Positions 8,275 through 16,605 of a DNA stretch of 64,000 nucleotides are shown piece after piece. Position 1 is the stretch's first letter. Every line of letters starts with the position of its first letter. A program made the position numbers and the translations under genes. This DNA is from Chlamydiales bacterium. Lineage in GTDB: Bacteria > Chlamydiota > Chlamydiia > Chlamydiales > SM23-39. The notes beneath the pieces were generated by a model that saw nothing but the letters and a program-made list of their open reading frames with translations, was not told the origin of the DNA and did not search any database. Location of the stretch: contig JAUXXF010000021.1 in assembly GCA_030681135.1 (NCBI GenBank), positions 62,001 through 126,000 of the forward strand, read 5' to 3'.

Positions 8275-10344
8275 ATGCATGAAGATATTTTAAAAAACAC
8301 TCTCCAGACCGTTTTTGGGTTTCAGACATTTCGCCCCGGACAGCTCGAGGCGATTTCTCTCTTATTAGAAAAAAAAAGACTTTTATGCATCCAGCCCACC
8401 GGCTATGGGAAATCCCTTCTTTATCAGCTACCTGCCTGTCTTTTGCCTGGCCTAACATTGGTCATCTCGCCGCTCTTGGCGCTCATGAGAGACCAGCTAA
8501 AACACCTCAATGAACGTTTTCATATTCCAGCAGCTGCCATCAACACTGATCAGACAGAAGAAGAAAATGCTGAGGCAAGGCAGCTGGCGCTAGCTGGGAA
8601 GATCAAAGTTTTATTTATCGCTCCTGAGCAGCTAGACCATGTGGATCGCTTTGCTTTTTTATTGCAGCTGCCAATCGATCTTTTAGTGGTCGATGAGGCT
8701 CATTGCATCTCTACCTGGGGTCACGATTTTCGCCCAAGCTATAGACAGATTCTCCATTTGCTCTCCGCATTAACTGCAAAACATGCAGATGTTCATATTT
8801 TAGCGCTTACAGCAACGGCAGATCAACGAGTTGAAGACGATATTAAACGGCAGCTTATCTTGTCTGAGCGCCCGGTTGCAGTGCTGCGAGAAAACATGGA
8901 TCGCCCCAACATCAAGCTTTCCGTTTCCCAAGAGCCTAACCTGGCCGCTAAATTAGCAACTTGTGCGGATCTCCTCTCATCAACAGAAGGCTGCGGGTTA
9001 ATTTATTGCGCAACGAGAGAACATGTTGAACTAGTCGCAGAATTTTTACAGCTCCAACAATTCGATGTCGCCGCCTATCATGCAGGATTTGAATCAGAGG
9101 ACAAACAGCGGCTGCAACAAGAATTTCTTGCCGACCGCTATAAAGCGCTTGTTGCAACAAACGCTCTTGGCATGGGGATTGATAAAGCCAATCTTCGCTT
9201 TGTCATCCACTTCGATGTCCCCGGCTCCATTACGGCCTATTATCAAGAAGTGGGAAGATGCGGACGAGATGGACTGCCTTCTCAAGGCTTTTTATTGTTC
9301 ACCTCCTCAGATAGCCAGGTCCAACAGTATTTTATCGACGCCTCCTTCCCCTCGCCAGCACATTTTGATCAAGTCCTTCAAACTACCCTCTCTGCTCCGG
9401 AACCATTGAATCTCACAGCCATCAAACGGCTCACTGGACTCCATCCAACGCGGGTCATCATCATTCTCGCAGAACTTGTCGAGCAAGGGTTTTTATCTAA
9501 AGAAAGCCGAGGCGGAGTTCAGGTCTATAGAGCGATCCCGAAAGAAGACAAACCTCATCTCACCCGTTATGAACAGCAGCAAAAAGTAAAGCAAAAAGAG
9601 CTGCAGAGGATGCTCGAATATGGACGCCAAAGAGCGCAATGCCGGATGGCTCTTCTTCGTTCAGCTTTAGGAGACCTGCACACAACTCCTTGCGGCCACT
9701 GCGACGTTTGTAGCTCCAGTGCGACAACAACAAGAGATCCCCAAAAAATAGAGTCTATTACTGCATGGCTAAACGACAGACCATGTCCTATCGGACGCAT
9801 TGCACTCTATAAGATCTCTGCGGGCTTAAGTCTATTCGATGCCAAAATGCGCTCTCCTCTCTTTATTCGCTTTATGAAAGAAAGAGGCTCTGTAGAGTCG
9901 CCTGAGGAGATGGACCCTCTTTTGATTCAGCTCCTCTTGAAACGTTTTAGCGAGCTGGTGAAACACACATCCTTCAAAGGGATTATTCCTATTCCCTCAC
10001 GCTCTTGGAAAGCGCAAAAAAACATCCTTTTGCTCCTCTCCCGACATGTCCAACTTCCTGTTTTAGATAAAGCGCTTGGTTGGAAAGAGATTCCCGCTCA
10101 AAGACAAGGAGAGCTCTTAAATAATGATCAGCGCCATTACAATGTTCACCAACAAATAGAGGCCAATTTGGAAGGTTTAGCCTCATCAGGAGCCTATATC
10201 CTTTTCGATGACTACACAGGATCGGGAAATACGCTAAAAGAAGCAGGGCGCGCGCTACGAGCTGCTAAAACTTTCAAAGGTGAATTGGTTCCTTTCACCA
10301 TCGCCTCTCTTCAGTGGCATCTTGGGAAACCAGGATTTTGTTAA
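8275..10344 (+). CDS. recQ: RecQ-family DNA helicase with C-terminal phosphoribosyltransferase-like domain
   Basis: The 3'-5' DNA helicase core is complete: Walker A variant QPTGYGKS (residues 40-47), VVDEAHCISTWGHDFRPS (DEAH at 140-143), ALTATAD, and motifs V-VI in VATNALGMGIDKAN and YYQEVGRCGRDG. A zinc-binding segment follows (CRMALL ... TTPCGHCDVC). The last 170 or so residues differ from E. coli RecQ: instead of an HRDC domain there is a segment ending in AYILFDDYTGSGNTLKEAG, a PRPP-binding-type signature as in ComF-like phosphoribosyltransferases. I use the ATG at 8275 because the domain begins directly after it; the frame is open further upstream. A terminator-like hairpin follows. Confidence 0.9.
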   Translation: MHEDILKNTLQTVFGFQTFRPGQLEAISLLLEKKRLLCIQPTGYGKSLLYQLPACLLPGLTLVISPLLALMRDQLKHLNERFHIPAAAINTDQTEEENAEARQLALAGKIKVLFIAPEQLDHVDRFAFLLQLPIDLLVVDEAHCISTWGHDFRPSYRQILHLLSALTAKHADVHILALTATADQRVEDDIKRQLILSERPVAVLRENMDRPNIKLSVSQEPNLAAKLATCADLLSSTEGCGLIYCATREHVELVAEFLQLQQFDVAAYHAGFESEDKQRLQQEFLADRYKALVATNALGMGIDKANLRFVIHFDVPGSITAYYQEVGRCGRDGLPSQGFLLFTSSDSQVQQYFIDASFPSPAHFDQVLQTTLSAPEPLNLTAIKRLTGLHPTRVIIILAELVEQGFLSKESRGGVQVYRAIPKEDKPHLTRYEQQQKVKQKELQRMLEYGRQRAQCRMALLRSALGDLHTTPCGHCDVCSSSATTTRDPQKIESITAWLNDRPCPIGRIALYKISAGLSLFDAKMRSPLFIRFMKERGSVESPEEMDPLLIQLLLKRFSELVKHTSFKGIIPIPSRSWKAQKNILLLLSRHVQLPVLDKALGWKEIPAQRQGELLNNDQRHYNVHQQIEANLEGLASSGAYILFDDYTGSGNTLKEAGRALRAAKTFKGELVPFTIASLQWHLGKPGFC

Positions 10345-10361
10345 AATTGATTAATCATGAA

Positions 10362-10397
10362 AACGATTTAACAATAATTTTTTATCGTTAAATCGTT
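10362..10397. terminator. bidirectional terminator between recQ and CNNM gene
   Basis: Inverted repeat with 11-base arms (AACGATTTAAC and complement) around an AT-rich loop containing a T6 run; it separates two convergent genes. Confidence 0.55.
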
Positions 10398-10409
10398 GAT
10401 ATTGCTTTT

Positions 10410-11621
10410 TTAGTCCTGGCTTGAGGTATGCACAGAGACAGTCTTAATGGCTCGGAGAGTCACGTCGATCACTGTAAAAGAGAAATCTCCAACCCGAATT
10501 GTCTCCTCTTTAACCGGAAAATGTTCCACATGGCGCAAGAGAAAATCATTGAGCGTCTCTTCTGGCTCATGAACAAGATCTGCCTGGAATTGCCGATTAA
10601 ACTCTGCTACCGCCATGCTGCCAAGAAGGGTCTTTGTGATATATAGCCGGGAAATTTCAGGAGAAACCTCTTTTTCCTCACCTAGAATTTGCTCTAAAAT
10701 CTGATCTAACGTAAGAATTCCTACAGCCTGTCCAGAAACATCGAGGACAATCGCCGTCACTTGGTTATTGCGCCGAAACTGGTCCAAAATTTGCAAAACA
10801 GAAGAGTCCTTTGTAATAAACCAAGGAGGCCGGGAGCAATCAAGGATGCGAGTTTGATCTGGCTTGTTAAGCAAATGGCGAAGATGGAGAATAGCCACAA
10901 TATTATTGCGAGAGCGATGATAGATCGGAAGAAGAGGAACGTAACGCTCAGCGAGCTGCTTTTTCACCTCCGCTACCGTTGACTGAGATGGAGCCATTAA
11001 CACCTCAGATAAAGGCTTAAGAACCTGAGCTGCGGTCAGATTTTTTAAACGAAATACTCGAGTCACCATCGCGTTAATATCTTTTTCACCATCTTCTCTA
11101 TCCTCAAAAGCCACCTTGATCTCCTCTCGAGAAAGATACAAAGAGGCCTCTGGGGGTGAGCCCAAAAGACGATGCAGAAAATGGGAAAAAGCATCAAAGG
11201 CCCAGATAAGAGGGGTTAATAGATACGTAATGAGCACCATAAAGGGAGCTAAAGCCATCGCAAGCTGCTCAGGATGACGGCGCGCGGCAAACATGGGAAC
11301 TAGCTCTCCTAACATGACAACAATGAGCACTTGCGTAAGTGGAGCCCAATCAGCAGGTAAATGGATCGCCTCATAAAAACGTCTAGAAGACTCAGAGCCC
11401 ACCTGCAAAGCTAAATTAATCCCGATCATCGTGGTTCCGAATAAACGAGAAGGTCTTTTCAGTAAAAAAGCAACCCAAACGGCTCTTTTCATTCCAAGAC
11501 TCACATAGTACTGCAAGCGAACCTTATTAAAAGAGACGCAAGCCATCTCAAAAAGAGCGAACAGCCCTTGGACAAATACTGCCAGCAAGGTAAGGACCAA
11601 AAACTCGAGCCACATGCTCAT
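10410..11621 (-). CDS. CNNM/CorC-type membrane protein with CBS domains (second of pair, CT257-like)
   Basis: A 403-residue protein with an N-terminal DUF21 (CNNM) transmembrane domain (LTLLAVFVQGLFALFEMACVS), two CBS domains (about residues 205-320; VLKPLSEVLMAPSQSTVAEV and SVLQILDQFRRNNQVTAIVL) and a C-terminal CorC/HlyC domain. This family is linked to magnesium or cobalt transport; the old name hemolysin is misleading. It overlaps the preceding gene by ATGA, so the two paralogues are probably co-expressed and may form a heteromer, as inferred from their conserved pairing in Chlamydiae. Confidence 0.85.
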   Translation of the reverse strand: MSMWLEFLVLTLLAVFVQGLFALFEMACVSFNKVRLQYYVSLGMKRAVWVAFLLKRPSRLFGTTMIGINLALQVGSESSRRFYEAIHLPADWAPLTQVLIVVMLGELVPMFAARRHPEQLAMALAPFMVLITYLLTPLIWAFDAFSHFLHRLLGSPPEASLYLSREEIKVAFEDREDGEKDINAMVTRVFRLKNLTAAQVLKPLSEVLMAPSQSTVAEVKKQLAERYVPLLPIYHRSRNNIVAILHLRHLLNKPDQTRILDCSRPPWFITKDSSVLQILDQFRRNNQVTAIVLDVSGQAVGILTLDQILEQILGEEKEVSPEISRLYITKTLLGSMAVAEFNRQFQADLVHEPEETLNDFLLRHVEHFPVKEETIRVGDFSFTVIDVTLRAIKTVSVHTSSQD

Positions 11622-12868
11622 AGCTTACCTTGCCGATGCTGCAATTTTCGAACATAAATACGCCGAATACGATTGGGATTGGCCGCTAATACATAAAAGA
11701 GAAATTGATCATTGGCATACTTTGTCCCTACCGTAGGAATATCACCTAACTGTTCAATCAACCACCCACCCAAAGTAACGGCATTTTCCTTTGAGATGAG
11801 AGGAATTCCAAAAATTCCCTGAAATTCTTCTAATTCCAGTTTACCGCTGGCAATAATCACATCTGGTCCTGAGCGTGTATAGAGGCTTTTGACATCGCGC
11901 TTATCAGAAATCTCTCCAACAACGGCTTCAATGAGATCTTCTTGCGTAATTAATCCTGAAATAGATCCATACTCGTCTACTACAAGGGCCAGACTCTCTA
12001 CCCTCTCGCGCAAATTTTGCAAAAGAGTCCAACATTTCGTCGTCTCAGGAACGTAATAAGGTTTTTTTAAAATAGGCAGTAGATCTTTAGGTTGCTGCAA
12101 TTGATGTTGATGAAACAAATAAAGACGGGTCGACAAGACCCCTAAGACATTTTCTAAATCGCCATCACAAACAGGAACACGCGTGATCTCGAGTTCGACT
12201 AAAAGACGGTCCAACGAAGAAAAGGGCTGCTGAATATCATAAAATAAGATCTCTTCACGAGGACGCATTCTCTCTTTCACTAACGTCTGTTGCAGTTTCA
12301 ACATCCCGTCAATTAAATCTGCTTCCTCATGTAAAAGCACTCCCGTTTGCTCAGAGGTCTTTAAAACATGTCGCAATTCATTGACCGAGATCTCTTTTTC
12401 CTCGCGAAGAAAAAAGGACAGGCATCTCGTAAGCCAAGAGGTAGCCGACGTCAAGAGATTGCGAAAAGGGGCAATCCATCTCGATACTTTGGACACTACA
12501 GGAGCCACATGATAAGAAATACGAGCATTATACGGCATAGCGATAGACTTTGGTAAAATATCGCCAAAAATAAGTGTCAAAGCTAGAGGAAGACCAACTT
12601 TTAGTGTCCATTGAGGGAAAGAGAAAAAAATGCTCGAGATCACGTTTTGGACCAAAATATTGGCCAAAATATGAACGATCATCAAAGTGACAAGCACCCT
12701 TCGAGGGTGCTCCATCAACTGAGCAATCAGGTTGAGCCGATTTTGAGAGCTCGTTTTATAAGCCTTTAAGGTTAAGGGGGATAGAGAAAAGAGAGCAGTC
12801 TCTGCTGCGGAAAAATATCCAGAAAGAAAGATCAGGACCAAAAGAGAAATAATGAGGATAAAAAGCAT
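11618..12868 (-). CDS. CNNM/CorC-type membrane protein with CBS domains (first of pair, CT256-like)
   Basis: This 416-residue protein has the full DUF21-CBS-CBS-CorC layout. The first helix contains the family signature FLSGYFSAAETALFSLSP. CBS motifs include MRPREEILFYDIQQPFSSLD and a strongly conserved second CBS half, ALVVDEYGSISGLITQEDL, followed by IEAVVGEISD. A C-terminal CorC_HlyC domain ends the protein. Likely role: membrane ion (Mg2+/Co2+) transport or its control by nucleotides bound to CBS. It lies three bases after the FtsB-like gene and overlaps the next CNNM gene by four bases, so all three form one operon. Confidence 0.88.
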   Translation of the reverse strand: MLFILIISLLVLIFLSGYFSAAETALFSLSPLTLKAYKTSSQNRLNLIAQLMEHPRRVLVTLMIVHILANILVQNVISSIFFSFPQWTLKVGLPLALTLIFGDILPKSIAMPYNARISYHVAPVVSKVSRWIAPFRNLLTSATSWLTRCLSFFLREEKEISVNELRHVLKTSEQTGVLLHEEADLIDGMLKLQQTLVKERMRPREEILFYDIQQPFSSLDRLLVELEITRVPVCDGDLENVLGVLSTRLYLFHQHQLQQPKDLLPILKKPYYVPETTKCWTLLQNLRERVESLALVVDEYGSISGLITQEDLIEAVVGEISDKRDVKSLYTRSGPDVIIASGKLELEEFQGIFGIPLISKENAVTLGGWLIEQLGDIPTVGTKYANDQFLFYVLAANPNRIRRIYVRKLQHRQGKL

Positions 12869-12871
12869 CTT

Positions 12872-13168
12872 TTACCGAAAATGCACCTTAACCCAGCCTT
12901 CTGGGACCACGCCAATTTCACGCATTAATACCATCTCTACCCATGCTGGGTCGTGCTGCGAGGCGATTCTTAAACTCAAATCTTCTTTTTCCTGTAAAAC
13001 CTCGAAACGATGCTTTTCCATTTCGCGACACCGAAAAGCCATTTCCTGAAGAGACGCATTCCTATTTTTCACGGCATGCAAGTACACCAATCCAGTTAAA
13101 CAACAAAAAGAAAAAACCCACCAAGTCTCTCGAAGCCAAGAAAATGCAGTGATTTTTTTCCAGAACAT
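12872..13168 (-). CDS. small single-pass membrane protein, FtsB/DivIC-like
   Basis: The 98-residue product has one N-terminal membrane helix (WWVFSFCCLTGLVYLHAV, about residues 15-33), a predicted coiled coil rich in Glu/Arg/Leu (residues 38-72) and a C-terminal segment DPAWVEMVLMREIGVVPEGW. This order and the final motif match septum-formation initiators of the FtsB/DivIC type, which bridge division proteins. The match is by layout, so moderate confidence. It is the first gene of the operon with the two CNNM genes (gap of three bases). No strong ribosome site precedes the ATG. Confidence 0.6.
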   Translation of the reverse strand: MFWKKITAFSWLRETWWVFSFCCLTGLVYLHAVKNRNASLQEMAFRCREMEKHRFEVLQEKEDLSLRIASQHDPAWVEMVLMREIGVVPEGWVKVHFR

Positions 13169-13237
13169 ATTACCGTATTATTTATTTAGAGCATACCCAA
13201 AAGGATTCAAACATGGCCCCTTTGACTGCTGCAAAGG

Positions 13238-13287
13238 CCAACTTTTGAATTCACTCGGGTATATACCCGAGTGAATTCAAAAGTTGG
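13238..13287. repeat. perfect 50-bp palindrome
   Basis: The arm CCAACTTTTGAATTCACTCG plus GGTATA is followed at once by its exact complement, giving a 50-base perfect palindrome with no loop. A further copy of the arm with one mismatch lies at 13401-13428. Confidence 0.9.
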
Positions 13288-13428
13288 TTTTTGGCAACGT
13301 CAGCTTGGCTGCAATTTTTTCGTCCTCGTTCGCGCCTTGCCATTCGGCAATGGTCGCTCACTCCGGACGCAAAAACTTGCGCCGCCTCCTTGCCAAATTC
13401 CCAACTTTTGAATTCACTCAGGTATATA
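13262..13428. repeat. long inverted repeat sharing arms with the palindrome
   Basis: The right half of the palindrome (to 13287) and the third arm copy at 13401-13428 face each other as 26-base arms. Between them are weaker inner complements: TTGGCAA near 13292 with TTGCCAA near 13390, TTTTTCGTCC with GGACGCAAAAA, and a central TTGCC-ATTC-GGCAA hairpin. The 13169-13464 gap (296 bases, between dcd and the FtsB-like gene) thus holds three copies of one arm sequence and no gene. Confidence 0.75.
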
Positions 13429-13464
13429 AATTCATTGTACCGATTGTCGAGTATTCTGCAATTT

Positions 13465-14025
13465 TTAACCCAAAACGCAAGGATAAGTGATCTCTATCTG
13501 ATTCATGTACTTACCTTTACGATCTGCATAAGAAACCTCACACTCTTCTTCGGCTTTTAAAAAGAGCACCTGTGCAAGCCCCTCCTTCGCATAAATTTTA
13601 GCCGGCAACGGGGTCGTATTAGAAATTTCCAAAGTCACAAACCCCTCCCATCCAGGCTCAAACGGCGTCACATTCACAATAATCCCGCATCTAGCATAGG
13701 TAGACTTGCCAATACAAAGAGTAAGTACATTGCGTGGGATCCGAAAATATTCGATGCTTTTAGCTAGAGCAAAAGAATTTGGCGGAATAATGCAAACGTC
13801 TGCCTTGATTGTTACAAGAGCTGTTTCCTGGAAATTTTTAGGGTCTACAATTGCATTGTAAGAATTTGTAAATACCTTGAACTCATCATTTACACGCAGG
13901 TCGTATCCATAGCTTGAAAGTCCGTAACTTACTTTCCCTTCTTTGACTTGGCCGTCCACAAAAGGCTCGATCATCTTGTGTTCGGTTGCCATTTTGCGAA
14001 TCCATTTATCTGAACAAAGCGTCAT
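13465..14025 (-). CDS. dcd: dCTP deaminase
   Basis: Deaminates dCTP to dUTP, the first step towards dTMP. The 186 residues match the family length. Key motifs: [13 protein letters not shown] near residue 33, the conserved [19 protein letters not shown] with the catalytic region, [28 protein letters not shown], where Glu of the last segment is the expected general base region, and the C-terminal YMNQ. In Chlamydia trachomatis dcd is CT039, next to ruvB (CT040); here the two are divergent neighbours separated by an inverted repeat. The C-terminal dozen residues are less conserved. Confidence 0.93.
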   Translation of the reverse strand: MTLCSDKWIRKMATEHKMIEPFVDGQVKEGKVSYGLSSYGYDLRVNDEFKVFTNSYNAIVDPKNFQETALVTIKADVCIIPPNSFALAKSIEYFRIPRNVLTLCIGKSTYARCGIIVNVTPFEPGWEGFVTLEISNTTPLPAKIYAKEGLAQVLFLKAEEECEVSYADRKGKYMNQIEITYPCVLG

Positions 14026-14047
14026 AATCTATCCCTTTTGCATGATA

Positions 14048-14208
14048 ACTGGACCTTGGCCACTTGTCGGGGCCGCTTTCTCGCCTATTTGCTCTTAGCC
14101 ACACCCGATTTTTTTTAGGTGGCATTTCAAGCCTACCTAAAAGAAATTCGAGTGTGCCTAAGAGCAAATATTTCGAGAAATCTGCTCCCTCAAATGACCA
14201 AAGTCCAG
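14048..14208. repeat. 161-bp long imperfect inverted repeat
   Basis: Lies between divergent dcd and ruvB. The ends are ACTGGA/TCCAGT. Matching blocks on the two arms include GGACCTTGGCCACTT versus GGACTTTGGTCATTT, and ATTTGCTCTTAGCCACACCC versus ATTTGCTCTTAGGCACACTC, then CGATTTTTTTTAGGT versus CGAATTTCTTTTAGGT. Loop is only a few bases around 14125. A 75-codon frame reading through it (14006-14233, minus) is not called. Confidence 0.85.
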
Positions 14209-14263
14209 TAAAACCAACTTCAGAGTAGCGCATGAAATCTGTTTCTTGCTACAGTTTTTATGT

Positions 14264-15277
14264 ATGAGCGATGCATTTATTGAATCTTCTTGGACGCAAC
14301 CTGACGTGCCTTTCGAGACGCCTCTTCGTCCTCAATCGTTACAAGAATTTGTGGGTCAAGCGGCTGTAAGAAGTCGCCTAGAAATTTTGATCAAAGCTGC
14401 AAAACATCGAAAAGAATCTCTTGGTCATTGTCTTTTTAGCGGACCTCCAGGCCTTGGAAAAACAACACTCGCGCATATTATTGCAAAATCGATGGGAACG
14501 CAACTTGTCGTCACATCCGGTCCCGCCATTGAAAAACCCGGAGATTTAGCGGGACTTCTGACCAATTTAAAAACCGGCGACGTTCTTTTTATCGACGAGA
14601 TCCATCGCCTCTCCACAGTTGCGGAAGAATATCTCTATCCAGCGCTGGAAGATTTTGCACTCGACTTAATCATTGATAGCGGACCTAATGCAAGAACTGT
14701 TCAAGTAAAACTCAATCGCTTTACCCTAGTCGGTGCGACAACCCGCTCAGGTCTTTTAAGCTCTCCCATGCGCTCCCGTTTTCTTGTGGCTTTGCGTCTC
14801 GATTATTACGACCCTTCAACGTTAATGAAAATTCTGCTGCGCTCGGCTTCTCTTTTGTCCATCTCCTTGAAAGATGAAGGAGCTTTAGAAATTGCGAAAC
14901 GCTCAAGAGGCACGCCTCGAATTGCCAACAACCTTCTAAGATGGGTTCGCGATGTTGCACAAATTCACGGACACCCTGTTATCGATCGAAAAATAGCCGC
15001 TGATGCACTCGAAATGCTTGCAATCGATCATTTAGGTCTAGATGAAATGGACAAAAAAATTCTAAAGGTTATGATTGAACATTATGACGGAGGGCCTGTT
15101 GGAATTAGCAGCTTAGCTGCGGCCGTTGGAGAAGAGCCTCATACACTGGAAGAGGTCTACGAGCCATTTTTGATTCTACAAGGATTTATCAAACGGACCC
15201 CAAGAGGCAGACAAGCAACGGGCTTGGCCTATGAACATATGAAGATAAAAAAGCCACAATCGGAGTACACATCATGA
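14264..15277 (+). CDS. ruvB: Holliday junction branch migration ATPase RuvB
   Basis: RuvB is the AAA+ motor that drives Holliday junction migration with RuvA. From the ATG at 14264 (preferred over an in-frame TTG at 14246) the protein has 337 residues. Walker A is GPPGLGKT (residues 60-67), Walker B LFIDEIHRL (about 108-116), sensor 1 VGATTRSGLLSSPMRSRF with the arginine finger, and the C-terminal winged helix has the family motif GGPVGISSLAAAVGEE and IKRTPRGRQAT. Its 3' end overlaps the start of the SpoIID-like gene by four bases. Confidence 0.96.
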   Translation: MSDAFIESSWTQPDVPFETPLRPQSLQEFVGQAAVRSRLEILIKAAKHRKESLGHCLFSGPPGLGKTTLAHIIAKSMGTQLVVTSGPAIEKPGDLAGLLTNLKTGDVLFIDEIHRLSTVAEEYLYPALEDFALDLIIDSGPNARTVQVKLNRFTLVGATTRSGLLSSPMRSRFLVALRLDYYDPSTLMKILLRSASLLSISLKDEGALEIAKRSRGTPRIANNLLRWVRDVAQIHGHPVIDRKIAADALEMLAIDHLGLDEMDKKILKVMIEHYDGGPVGISSLAAAVGEEPHTLEEVYEPFLILQGFIKRTPRGRQATGLAYEHMKIKKPQSEYTS

Positions 15278-16479
15278 AAAATCTTGCAGCCGCTCTGCTT
15301 CTTTTAGTTTCGTCTGCGTCCCAAGGATGGACCTACGAACAAAGCTGCGACGCGCTTTTCGGGGCAATTTCAGAACCCATGGCCCCAAAAAACATCCAGG
15401 TCTTACTGGAAAAAGATGTCACAGAAGCTTTACTAGAAGTGAAAGGACCTTATTACATCATCAATCCTCATGATAAGATGCGGATCGCTTCAGGTCTTCT
15501 TGGCAAACGGTTTATTGTTCATGAACTAGAAAGTGGATTAAAGTGGGGTGAAGAATTCCCAAGCATTCATCAAATCTACATCCAGCCTCGCTCTGAAGAA
15601 ACATCTATTTTTGTAAACGGCATTCAATACGATGGAGCCATCGCCATCTATGGAGTAGCCGGCATGATCAATATCGTCAATGAAGTCGATATTGAACACT
15701 ATGTAAAAGGGATCCTCGCTCCTCAATTCCCTACCGTTTCTGAATCGGAAGTGTTGTCGGCCCTGGCCATTTTAACACGTACAGACGCCTATTATCGCAC
15801 CACTCGGCACTCAAACAGCTTTTGGCATGTGAGCGCTCAGGAAGCAGGCTACCTTGGATCTGCCCTCAGCGTCGAAAACTCCCCGATTCAACGGGCTGTC
15901 GATTCCACAAGACATCTCATTTTAGTCCACTCAGAACATGGGAAAAACCTCCCGTTTGCTACTGCGTGGACAGAACACAGCGCGGGCAAGACAGCTCCTT
16001 ATTTCTCGATCTTTCGCAAAGAAGGATTCGGACCAGAAAAAGGGGTCGAAGCGCCTCACGCCCAACTATCTCGCCAAGAGACAAAATGGTCTTATCAGAT
16101 CTCGAAAAAAACATTAGCCCACGCGCTTGGCATTCCTCAAATCAAAACGATCGATCTATTCGTAGACCACCCCTCTAACAAAGTCTATGGCGCGCGAGTA
16201 AAAGATGGTTTGGCTAGCTATGATTTTGATTTTTTCACCCTGCAAAATGCAGTCGGGAAAAATCACCTCTTGAGCAGCGACTTTACGATTTCTCTCAAAG
16301 AGGATGCCGTTTTGTTTACTGGCTTTGGAAAAGGACCTGGAGTAGGCCTTTGCCTCTATTCGGCAGAAGCTTTGGCTAACAATGGAGAGAATGCAATAAA
16401 AATTCTTTCAAAATTTTTCCCAGAGACCTATCTCTATAATTTGAATGCTCAGCCGCACTCAGAAAAAGGAAGATTTTAA
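15274..16479 (+). CDS. SpoIID/LytB-domain secreted peptidoglycan protein
   Basis: A 401-residue protein with a signal peptide (MKNLAAALLLLVSSASQG). The SpoIID domain is recognisable from INIVNEVDIEHYVKGILAPQ through ALAILTRTDAYYR to GFGKGPGVGLCLYSAEALA. SpoIID proteins cleave or bind denuded glycan strands; in Chlamydiales such a protein is known to take part in septal peptidoglycan remodelling at division. It acts in the periplasm. The coupling to ruvB (ATGA overlap) follows the CT040-CT041 order of Chlamydia. The N-terminal 100 residues are a less conserved beta-rich region. Confidence 0.85.
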   Translation: MKNLAAALLLLVSSASQGWTYEQSCDALFGAISEPMAPKNIQVLLEKDVTEALLEVKGPYYIINPHDKMRIASGLLGKRFIVHELESGLKWGEEFPSIHQIYIQPRSEETSIFVNGIQYDGAIAIYGVAGMINIVNEVDIEHYVKGILAPQFPTVSESEVLSALAILTRTDAYYRTTRHSNSFWHVSAQEAGYLGSALSVENSPIQRAVDSTRHLILVHSEHGKNLPFATAWTEHSAGKTAPYFSIFRKEGFGPEKGVEAPHAQLSRQETKWSYQISKKTLAHALGIPQIKTIDLFVDHPSNKVYGARVKDGLASYDFDFFTLQNAVGKNHLLSSDFTISLKEDAVLFTGFGKGPGVGLCLYSAEALANNGENAIKILSKFFPETYLYNLNAQPHSEKGRF

Positions 16480-16506
16480 TTCTTTAGGTACATATAATCA
16501 GTCTTT

Positions 16507-16605
16507 CACCGGGGATCTCGTAGAATAGACCAACCCGAACCAGGTCAGGATCGGAAGGTAGCAGCCTTAAGGGATCTGTTTTATGCTATGAGCCCATCTC
16601 CGGTG
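16507..16605 (+). ncRNA. ffs: small signal recognition particle RNA (4.5S type)
   Basis: The conserved SRP domain IV core is present: CCAGGTCAGGATCGGAAGGT then AGCAGCC, containing the GGAA tetraloop and the Ffh-binding internal loops. The ends CACCGG (16507) and CCGGTG (16600-16605) pair to close the molecule, and a T6 run follows immediately as terminator. The RNA binds Ffh and targets membrane proteins to FtsY and the translocon. Its 3' 20 bases overlap the 3' end of the opposing mazG gene. Confidence 0.93.

Noticed and set aside
8068-8280. 70-codon minus-strand frame in the symporter-recQ gap
   Set aside because: No ribosome site, no family or signal features, overlaps the recQ start; most likely chance in AT-rich sequence.
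14006-14233. 75-codon minus-strand frame between dcd and ruvB
   Set aside because: It lies almost wholly in the 161-bp inverted repeat, overlaps the dcd start, and its residues are those of the repeat arms.
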